A DNA stretch of 5,737 nucleotides, taken from Acidimicrobiia bacterium. Lineage in GTDB: Bacteria; Actinomycetota; Acidimicrobiia; Spongiisociales; UBA5794. Below, piece by piece: positions 1-4,977 of this stretch. Both the position numbers and the translations under genes were made by a program. Each line of letters begins with the position of its first letter. The stretch's first letter is position 1. The notes below the pieces were generated by a model that saw nothing but the letters and a program-made list of their open reading frames with translations, searched no databases and was not told the origin of the DNA. The stretch spans positions 1 to 5,737 of the forward strand of contig JABDMN010000356.1 of NCBI GenBank assembly GCA_013001485.1, given 5' to 3'.

Positions 1-483
1 GATCACGACATCGGGTGAGGTGCCCGCTTCCAGGAAACCGGCCTCCCAGTTGGTGCCGCCCGGGTTGGGGGCGGTTGTCCCGGCGATCGAGAAGTCAGTG
101 GCGTCGATGGCTGCATTGACCGATGCCGCGTTCCCGGCGTCGGAGATGTCGGTGTACCCGATCTCAGTTGTCGACAGCGTCCGGAAGCTGAAGACACCGA
201 CTGTCGAGGGGGTGCCAGTCAGAGCGTCGACGACGACCTTGGAAGCGTCCTTCATCAGCTGCGGGTTGGCGGCGTCATCACGGACGATCGAGTTCGACGT
301 GTCCATGACAATGGCGACTGTGATCCCGCACTCCTGGGGGAAGGCAGGGTTGGGAAGGGGGTCGACGGCAGCTTCTGCCGCCGGAACGGCGATGACGCCG
401 ATGAAAAGGCCGATGACGGCCAAGAGAACGGCAAAGGAGCGACGTGCCCGAAGCACGCCGCCGTCCGTGAAGGACGTTGACAT
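1..483 (-). CDS. Secreted von Willebrand factor A (VWA) domain protein, N-terminal part (runs off left edge)
   Basis: 161 codons are visible from ATG at 483; the reading frame is still open at the window edge, so the C-terminus is missing. A signal peptide is clear: a basic stretch (RARR, residues 12-15), a hydrophobic core (about 17-34) and a likely cleavage site after AEA (36-38). The VWA fold begins near residue 52. Its metal-binding MIDAS motif is visible as DTSNS (61-65, the DxSxS signature) plus T144 in GGTNWEAG; the strand SPDVVI at the edge should lead into the third MIDAS element. This predicts an exported or surface protein binding a ligand through a divalent metal. Its partner is unknown, and a sortase signal or C-terminal anchor would lie outside the window. 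The start is supported by AGGAG five bases upstream and by the position of the signal peptide. An in-frame ATG at 591, also preceded by AGGAG, would add 36 residues and is less likely. Confidence 0.88.
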   Translation of the reverse strand, partial: MSTSFTDGGVLRARRSFAVLLAVIGLFIGVIAVPAAEAAVDPLPNPAFPQECGITVAIVMDTSNSIVRDDAANPQLMKDASKVVVDALTGTPSTVGVFSFRTLSTTEIGYTDISDAGNAASVNAAIDATDFSIAGTTAPNPGGTNWEAGFLEAGTSPDVVI

Positions 484-488
484 GATGA

Positions 489-493
489 CTCCT
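489..493 (-). promoter_or_regulatory. Ribosome binding site of the VWA gene
   Basis: AGGAG on the minus strand, five bases before the ATG at 483. It decides between this start and the in-frame ATG at 591, which has its own AGGAG at 596-600 with a four-base spacer. The 483 start puts the signal peptide at the normal distance from the N-terminus. Confidence 0.65.
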
Positions 494-499
494 ACCTCA

Positions 500-522
500 G
501 ATCCGGTAATTGATGACGGATC
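500..522. repeat. Inverted repeat GATCCG-N11-CGGATC upstream of the VWA gene
   Basis: Two perfect 6-base arms (500-505 and 517-522) flank an 11-base AT-rich centre, ending just before the AGGAG of the VWA gene. A related perfect palindrome, ATCCGGAT, lies 26 bases further upstream at 548-555. The pair could be operator sites for a regulator, or the first could form a leader hairpin in the mRNA. The role is inferred only. The intergenic stretch 484-670 otherwise shows no recognisable RNA gene, and I could not place a convincing -35/-10 pair in it. Confidence 0.4.
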
Positions 523-653
523 GCCAATCGTCAGCGCGACGGTGACCATCCGGATTTCCCCTCGAACGCACCGGAGTGCGCTCCGCGTCATTCAACTCCT
601 CGGAGGCGAACACTGCAATGCGGCGAGCGACCTATTTCGAGGGTGGTCACAGG

Positions 654-689
654 CCATAGCGGGCTAGTCACTAGCCCATAGTGGGCTGG
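654..689. repeat. Imperfect direct repeat of 14 bases, spacing 22
   Basis: CCATAGCGGGCTAG (654-667) and CCATAGTGGGCTGG (676-689) match at 12 of 14 positions and lie exactly 22 bases apart. They straddle the end of the ATPase gene and build the two competing hairpins there. The repeat may have arisen by a small tandem duplication at the 3' end of the gene. Confidence 0.5.
661..677 (-). terminator. Hairpin over the stop codon of the ATPase gene, possible terminator
   Basis: GGGCTAG-TCA-CTAGCCC is a perfect 7-base-pair stem with a 3-base loop. It spans the stop of the ATPase gene, which is a double in-frame stop (TAG then TGA on the minus strand, 673-668). No T-tract follows on the minus strand, so it would be an atypical, L-shaped type of intrinsic terminator if it works at all. 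A second hairpin, AGCCCA-TAG-TGGGCT (673-687), overlaps it and would compete with it. Confidence 0.4.
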
Positions 690-2668
690 GTACGGCGAAG
701 GATGGCTGCCTCGAGGTCGGCGGAGGACACCTCGAGTGCCGAGGCGTCGCGTCGGAGCGCGTTGAGCGCGGCTTCTCGCAGCAGTCCGCTGAGGTCGGCG
801 AACGAGAGCCCGTCGGTCTTCTCGATGACCTCGTCGACATCGATGTCGTCCGCGAGTGGGACATCGGAGATCCCGAAGTACGCCCGGCACGACTCCGGCG
901 CCGGGAGACCGAGGTGGAGGTGGACTTCGAGCCTGCCCGGTCGGAGGAGGGCCGGGTCGACCAGGTCTTTGCGATTGGTGGCGCCGATGACGAAGACGTC
1001 GCCACGATCAGAGACGCCATCCATCTCCGTCAGGAGCGCGGCTACGACGGAGTCGGTGACGGAGTTGGTCGAACTGCCGCGCACCGGAGCCAGCGCATCG
1101 ATCTCGTCGAAGAAGAGGATCGCCGGAGCCACCGCCCGGGCTCGTGCGAAGATCTCGCGAACGCCGCGTTCGGATTCGCCCACGAACTTGTCGAGGAGCT
1201 CGGCTCCCTTGATCGTGAAGAATGCCGCCCCTGACTCGTTGGCGAGAGCACGGATGACGAAGGTCTTGCCGGTTCCTGGCGGCCCATGGAGCAGCAGCCC
1301 TCGTGGGGGCTCGATACCAAGCCTTTCGAATCGGCCTGGTTCGGTCATCTGCCAGATCACCGACTCGGTGAGCCGCTGTTTCACCTCGTCGAGGTTTGCC
1401 ACACGTTCGAAGCCGTAGGAGGGGATCTCTCCAAGTGATGCCGTCCCGAGAGACGGTGTCGTGTCGCTGACCGCCCTGGCAAGGATCTCGTCCGTGACTC
1501 CCTCGCCGGTAGGGGCGATCAACGCCGAGGCGTGGACCACGGCCGCAAGGATGTCGGCACCCGAGAAACCTGCGGAGCGTGCGGCGTGGGACTCGTAGTC
1601 CATCTCGCCGTGGGGAACCCTCGACAGTCCCGCTTCGAACAGCAGAGCGCGCCGCTCGTGGTCCGGTGGTGGGATCGACAGTGTTCGCGGCAGCAGCGGG
1701 GAACCAACCAGGCCAGGGACGAGGCGGGGAGCCGAGGTGACGCCGAGAACGGTGGCGATGCGGGGACGCTCGGCCACCGCATCGAGGAACCATCGCATGA
1801 TGGCTGCGACCTGGTTTCGGAACATGCCTTCATCACCGGCCACGGCGTCGAGGCGATCGACAAAGACCACGGCGGGGCCGGTGGTCTGCTTCACGGCCTT
1901 CTCGAGTAGGTCGAGCAGCTTCTCTGGCTTGAAGACCAGGTCGAGAGACACCTCGTGGACCACAGAGCCAGACTCAGCAGCCGCCGCGGCGACCAACTCG
2001 GACTTGCCGCACCCGGAAGGGCCCTCGAGGAGCACTCCAGCGACACGGGGGAGACCCCAGGCGTCGGGAAGGTCGGACGTCGAGCTCAGAAGCGACAACC
2101 ACCCGGTGAGGACTTCGAGCTCGGTGTCGAGGCCAGCAAGCAAGGCTTCGGCAGTGGTTGGTGCCTCACCCGAGGGGTGGCCTTCGGGGTGAACCACGAT
2201 GTCCTGTTTCGCTTCACCGGCTTCACCGACCACCGTTGCGCTCCCGACGAGGCCTGCCCCGCCCGGTTCGACGTCCACAACCTGCAGTTCGACGTGCTGC
2301 CGCTCGGCACCGTCGCCATATGCGATGTTCACGCCAACCGTATCGCCGTTTGTCACGGGGATTCCCTGGAGGGCGCGGGCCAGGTGTCGGGCGTCGAGAG
2401 GGGCCGACGTCGGCGACACGATTACCCGTCGCGCCACCGGGAGCTGCACCCGTTCCGCCTTGACGGTGTCTCCTGCGGCGAGCCCAGAGTTTCCCATCGT
2501 TCTCGGACCGAGCAGCAGGGCATTCGTGGTGGGAACGTCGCCGGCCCGCACCAGCACGTGGGTGTCACCGACGGCGATGACGCCTCCACCGGGGAGTCCC
2601 ATCGCTGACAGAAGCGTGGCATCGGCTGCGCCGGCTGGATCGGCCCCCGGACGGATCATGAACCTCAT
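671..2668 (-). CDS. Cdc48-like AAA+ ATPase with two ATPase domains (actinobacterial Cpa type), D1 degenerate
   Basis: 665 residues with the layout of Cdc48/p97/VAT: an N-domain (about 1-150) with Cdc48-N-like GLAAGDTVKAERV, then D1 (about 175-395) and D2 (about 415-640). Proteins of this build in Actinobacteria (Msm0858/Rv0435c, called Cpa) are hexameric unfoldases reported to interact with the proteasome. D2 is complete: Walker A GPPGTGKT (462-469), pore loop KFVG (494-497), Walker B FFDEID (519-524), sensor-1 N565 in GATN, arginine fingers R576 and R579 in LRPGR, and a sensor-2 region at GLSFADL (620-626). D1 keeps Walker A (GPSGCGKS, 216-223), but Walker B reads FVDRLD with R272 in place of the catalytic glutamate, sensor-1 asparagine is S312, and the arginine-finger stretch (VPGLVGSPLLPR, 317-328) lacks both usual arginines. 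The C-terminus (TQPTMG) has no HbYX or GQYL proteasome-docking motif. It is divergent to csaA. The ATG at 2668 has no Shine-Dalgarno and fits a leaderless start; M4 is an alternative. Confidence 0.93.
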   Translation of the reverse strand: MRFMIRPGADPAGAADATLLSAMGLPGGGVIAVGDTHVLVRAGDVPTTNALLLGPRTMGNSGLAAGDTVKAERVQLPVARRVIVSPTSAPLDARHLARALQGIPVTNGDTVGVNIAYGDGAERQHVELQVVDVEPGGAGLVGSATVVGEAGEAKQDIVVHPEGHPSGEAPTTAEALLAGLDTELEVLTGWLSLLSSTSDLPDAWGLPRVAGVLLEGPSGCGKSELVAAAAAESGSVVHEVSLDLVFKPEKLLDLLEKAVKQTTGPAVVFVDRLDAVAGDEGMFRNQVAAIMRWFLDAVAERPRIATVLGVTSAPRLVPGLVGSPLLPRTLSIPPPDHERRALLFEAGLSRVPHGEMDYESHAARSAGFSGADILAAVVHASALIAPTGEGVTDEILARAVSDTTPSLGTASLGEIPSYGFERVANLDEVKQRLTESVIWQMTEPGRFERLGIEPPRGLLLHGPPGTGKTFVIRALANESGAAFFTIKGAELLDKFVGESERGVREIFARARAVAPAILFFDEIDALAPVRGSSTNSVTDSVVAALLTEMDGVSDRGDVFVIGATNRKDLVDPALLRPGRLEVHLHLGLPAPESCRAYFGISDVPLADDIDVDEVIEKTDGLSFADLSGLLREAALNALRRDASALEVSSADLEAAILRRTQPTMG

Positions 2669-2674
2669 GGGGTC

Positions 2675-2680
2675 ACGTTA
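2675..2680 (-). promoter_or_regulatory. -10 element (TAACGT) of a leaderless promoter for the ATPase gene
   Basis: TAACGT fits the actinobacterial TANNNT -10 pattern and ends six bases before the ATG at 2668, so transcription would begin on the A of the start codon. No ribosome binding site precedes that ATG, which supports leaderless translation. No good -35 is visible. Confidence 0.5.
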
Positions 2681-2688
2681 GTGGGGGC

Positions 2689-2694
2689 TAGGTT
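2689..2694 (+). promoter_or_regulatory. -10 element (TAGGTT) of a leaderless promoter for csaA
   Basis: TAGGTT fits TANNNT and ends seven bases before the GTG at 2702, again placing the transcript start on the start codon. It lies eight bases from the opposing -10 of the ATPase gene, so polymerase could probably occupy only one of the two promoters at a time. No good -35 is visible. Confidence 0.45.
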
Positions 2695-2701
2695 TGGCGC
2701 T

Positions 2702-3031
2702 GTGAGCCCGTCGATCGACGACCTGTTTGCCCTCGACATCAAGATTGGCACTGTCGTCAGGGCTGAGCCCAACGACGGCGCCAGAGACCCTGCGTTGCGC
2801 TTGTGGGTCGATTTCGGTGCTGAAGGCGTGAAGCAATCGTCGGCCAAGATCACTGATCGGTACACCCCCGACGATCTCGTTGGCACTCAGGTGGCCGCCG
2901 TCACCGGCTTCGAGCCACTCCGCGTCGGCGGGTTTCGCTCCGACGTTCTTCTCATCGGGGCGCTCACGCCAGACGGTGTCGTCCTGCTTCGCCCCGACGC
3001 GGCGGTGGAGGACGGCTCGGACGTCGCCTGA
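2702..3031 (+). CDS. csaA: CsaA-type tRNA-binding OB-fold protein
   Basis: 109 residues from GTG 2702, essentially the length of CsaA (about 110). The whole protein is one tRNA-binding OB-fold domain, as in the Trbp111/EMAPII family. Visible family features are DIKIGTVVRAE (12-22), the conserved LWVDFG (34-39), KQSSAKIT (44-51, matching the KxSSAxIT signature), GTQVAAVTGF (61-70) and the C-terminal VVLLRPD (93-99). CsaA forms dimers, binds tRNA-like ligands, and in Bacillus subtilis has been described as an export-related chaperone; its true cellular role is unsettled. An in-frame GTG at 2681 would add seven residues (MGARFGA) unlike the family. The GTG at 2702 is preferred because it gives the family length and sits seven bases after a TAGGTT -10 element, implying leaderless translation. 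The last 145 bases are overlapped on the other strand by the repair-nuclease reading frame. Confidence 0.93.
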   Translation: MSPSIDDLFALDIKIGTVVRAEPNDGARDPALRLWVDFGAEGVKQSSAKITDRYTPDDLVGTQVAAVTGFEPLRVGGFRSDVLLIGALTPDGVVLLRPDAAVEDGSDVA

Positions 3032-4641
3032 CGGCGCTCACCGCAGGTGCGAGCCGGGGTGCGGGGAAGCGCCATCGTCCCCTCGATGATCTCCATGGCG
3101 TCGTCGTCGAGCCATCGCCACAACAGGCGAGCCTCCTCGGCCACTGCGACTGAAGGAGGCACCGACGTTGTGGGTTCGCCATGAGGCGGAGCCATCACAG
3201 CGGTGTGGCCGTTCCACGATGCGACAAACCGTCCGGTCTCCAGCAGCACCGCGTCGCCGTCTCCTCGCTCGGCCCAGATTCGCCCCGAACTCGCCAGTGA
3301 CTGCCAGCGGCGCCGGTCTCGGATTGCGCGTGCCACCGCGTCATGGCGGTCGCGCACGGTTGCTGCCTCCTCGTAGCGCTCGGCTGCCGCGTGGAGCGCC
3401 ATCCTCGAGCGGAGCGGTTCGAGAAGAATCTCTGGGTCGTCCTCGACGCCGGCGATGAGCTTGCCGACCACCTCCCCGTAGGACGCTTCGTCGACATCTC
3501 CCTGGCACGGGCAGATGGCAACGCCAAGTTCGGCGAACTGGCAGGCACGACTCGCTCCGTCCCGGCTCGGTCGGCAGCGGCGTATCGGTACGGCATCCCA
3601 GATCCCGAACATCACCCGCTCCGCCGCCTTGCGGCTCCGGAATGGGCCCAGGTAGAGGGCGTCGTCATCGCGATAGGTGCGAACAAGCGAGAGCCGAGGG
3701 AACCGGTCGGTCGTGAGCTTCACCCAGTGCGATGACTTGGGTGGCTTCGAGCGACGGTTGTAGCGAGGGACGTGCTCGGCGATGAGCCGAATCTCGGTGA
3801 TCTCAGCCTCGATCTCGGTTGAGCACACCCGGGTTTCGATGTGATCCAGGTCACGCAGCATCTGAGCGATTGATCGGCGATCGTCGCCGTAGAAGTAGGA
3901 CCGCACCCGGGTACGGAGATTCTTCGCCTTCCCGACGTAGATCACGTCGCCGGTTCCATCACGGAACAGGTACACGCCGGGTCGGCGGGGTATCCGCTCG
4001 GTGAGCTTGATCTTCCCGTAGTGCGGCGACCCTTTGGCCGTGGGGAGTTGCAGCAGGTCGTCGAGGTGGGTGACGCCAACGGTTCCGGCCCGTTCGAGCA
4101 GCTTGAAGAAGACATGAGCCGTCGCCCGCGCGTCGTCGAGTGCACGGTGCGTCGGCGTGTGCGGAGACCGAAGGTACGCGGCGAGGCTCGACAGATTGAG
4201 GCGACGGGTCTCGCCACGGAGAAGCCTTCGTGCGAGTCCAAGGGTGTCCGAGGTGGGGTTGGGGAGGCGGCCATACCCGAGGCGCTCCGCAGCGGCGTTG
4301 AGGAATGACATGTCGAAGCGCACGTTGTGGCCGACGATGACCCCGTCGCCGATGAACTCGAGCAGCGAGGGGAGCACCTCACCGATCGCGGGGGCATCGA
4401 CGACCATGGCGTGTGTGATCCCGGTCAGGACCGTGATCGATGGCGGAATCGACATCCCTGGGTTCACCAGGGTGTGGAACGTGCCGTCTGGCTCGCCCCC
4501 GCCACGGAAGCGGACAGCTCCGACCTCGGTGATCTCACACGTTGCAGCCGAACCGCCGGTGGTCTCGAGGTCCAGGACGCAGAACGGGACCTCGTACAGC
4601 GGTGTGCCGAGGTCGGCGAAGCTGCGTTGTGTGAGGGTCAC
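2887..4641 (-). CDS. DEDDh exonuclease fused to UvrC/Cho-like GIY-YIG endonuclease (DNA repair)
   Basis: 584 residues from GTG 4641. Residues about 18-185 are a DnaQ-like 3'-5' exonuclease with all acidic and histidine ligands: DLETTG (D24, E26), HNVRFD (H105, D110) and HRALDD (H165, D170). Residues about 215-300 are a GIY-YIG nuclease: GVYLF (222-226), IYVGKAKNLR (234-243, catalytic R243) and a glutamate in TEIRLI (E283). A UvrC-like cysteine cluster follows (C356, C367, C377, C379), then a UVR helical pair (about 413-436). The UvrC RNase H half and helix-hairpin-helix are absent, so it resembles Cho plus an exonuclease; such fusions (for example M. tuberculosis Rv2191) are common in Actinobacteria. 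Likely role: 3' incision and trimming at DNA lesions. The SOS box upstream fits this. Recognisable homology ends near residue 530 (about 3052); the rest is antisense to csaA and may not be native. An in-frame TTG at 4671 lies upstream of the predicted transcript start and is disfavoured. Confidence 0.93.
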   Translation of the reverse strand: MTLTQRSFADLGTPLYEVPFCVLDLETTGGSAATCEITEVGAVRFRGGGEPDGTFHTLVNPGMSIPPSITVLTGITHAMVVDAPAIGEVLPSLLEFIGDGVIVGHNVRFDMSFLNAAAERLGYGRLPNPTSDTLGLARRLLRGETRRLNLSSLAAYLRSPHTPTHRALDDARATAHVFFKLLERAGTVGVTHLDDLLQLPTAKGSPHYGKIKLTERIPRRPGVYLFRDGTGDVIYVGKAKNLRTRVRSYFYGDDRRSIAQMLRDLDHIETRVCSTEIEAEITEIRLIAEHVPRYNRRSKPPKSSHWVKLTTDRFPRLSLVRTYRDDDALYLGPFRSRKAAERVMFGIWDAVPIRRCRPSRDGASRACQFAELGVAICPCQGDVDEASYGEVVGKLIAGVEDDPEILLEPLRSRMALHAAAERYEEAATVRDRHDAVARAIRDRRRWQSLASSGRIWAERGDGDAVLLETGRFVASWNGHTAVMAPPHGEPTTSVPPSVAVAEEARLLWRWLDDDAMEIIEGTMALPRTPARTCGERRQATSEPSSTAASGRSRTTPSGVSAPMRRTSERNPPTRSGSKPVTAAT

Positions 4642-4674
4642 CGTTCCAACGCTCCGGTCGAGTTGGGGCAATTG

Positions 4675-4703
4675 AGGCTAGATCGAACATGTGTTCGATT
4701 CAA
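4675..4703 (-). promoter_or_regulatory. Promoter of the repair nuclease gene
   Basis: On the minus strand TTGAAT (4703-4698) and TAGCCT (4680-4675) are separated by 17 bases and resemble -35 and -10 elements. Transcription would start near 4668, giving a leader of about 27 bases before the GTG at 4641, with GGAG at 4655-4652 as a possible ribosome binding site (10-base spacer, rather long). The SOS box fills the gap between the two hexamers. Confidence 0.6.
4683..4698. promoter_or_regulatory. LexA operator (SOS box)
   Basis: TCGAACATGTGTTCGA is a perfect match to the Gram-positive/actinobacterial LexA consensus CGAACRNRYGTTCG and to the mycobacterial TCGAAC-N4-GTTCGA form. The palindrome extends one more base each side (4682-4699). 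It occupies the spacer between the -35 and -10 of the repair-nuclease promoter, where bound LexA would block RNA polymerase. The plus-strand zinc-ribbon gene starts 42 bases beyond the box and might also be affected. Confidence 0.9.
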
Positions 4704-4727
4704 GGATGAGTGTCGAATTCACGGCCA

Positions 4728-4733
4728 TACTGT
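4728..4733 (+). promoter_or_regulatory. Candidate -10 element (TACTGT) of the zinc-ribbon gene
   Basis: TACTGT fits TANNNT and ends seven bases before the ATG at 4741, the same spacing as at csaA. No Shine-Dalgarno precedes this ATG. Together these suggest a leaderless transcript. An overlapping CATACT at 4726-4731 is an alternative. Confidence 0.4.
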
Positions 4734-4740
4734 CGGTCCG

Positions 4741-4977
4741 ATGACTGACGACACCCACCCCGGCGACGTTGCGTACCGGTGCGCAGCCTGTGGCAACCGC
4801 ACCCGGTTCGACGTGTTCGAGACGGTGCGTCGGCGGCGCTTCGCCCACTTCGATCTCGGAGGCGAAGGGGTCACCGAAGAGGAAGAGATCCTCGATCGCG
4901 AGGTCGAGAGGGTTGCCTGCCGCTGGTGCGATCGGACGGATGCGATAGAGGAAGTCCGGCCGGGCGATCCTGCCTAG
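4741..4977 (+). CDS. Small zinc-ribbon protein with two CxxC pairs, function unknown
   Basis: 78 residues from ATG 4741. It has CAAC (C14, C17) and CRWC (C60, C63), four cysteines placed to bind one zinc as a ribbon or knuckle. Between them lies a basic run (RRRR, 30-33), then an aromatic and glycine-rich turn (FAHFDLGGEG, 34-43) and a very acidic stretch (EEEE, 46-49). It looks like a conserved small actinobacterial protein family of the general form YRCxxCGNxTRFDV, but I know of no assigned function; zinc-dependent nucleic-acid or protein binding is a guess. The reading frame extends upstream to 4327, but that part is antisense to the repair nuclease, and the zinc motif begins only after 4741. 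It is divergent to the repair nuclease across the SOS-box region. Its stop codon shares the sequence CTAG with the stop of the convergent methyltransferase gene. Confidence 0.8.
   Translation: MTDDTHPGDVAYRCAACGNRTRFDVFETVRRRRFAHFDLGGEGVTEEEEILDREVERVACRWCDRTDAIEEVRPGDPA

Noticed and set aside
567..580. Small hairpin CGCAC-CGGA-GTGCG
   Set aside because: A 5-base-pair stem in GC-rich DNA is expected by chance, with no T-tract or conserved context.
602..617. Possible second SOS box beginning CGAAC near 607
   Set aside because: Only the left half-site is present; the expected GTTCG half is missing.
20..667. Long plus-strand open frame opposite the VWA gene
   Set aside because: It is antisense to a gene with a clear signal peptide and MIDAS motif, has no recognisable domain, and is open only because of high GC.
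681..1418. Plus-strand open frame opposite the ATPase D2 region
   Set aside because: Antisense shadow rich in S, R and A, covering codons of a well-conserved AAA+ domain.
2681..2701. Upstream GTG start for csaA
   Set aside because: It adds residues unlike the family and would place the likely -10 element inside the coding sequence.
4642..4671. TTG start for the repair nuclease
   Set aside because: It lies only three bases after the predicted -10, upstream of the expected transcript start, and the added residues show no family resemblance.
4327..4740. N-terminal extension of the zinc-ribbon frame
   Set aside because: It lies antisense to the exonuclease domain and crosses the SOS box; the ATG at 4741 gives a compact zinc-ribbon protein directly after a plausible -10.
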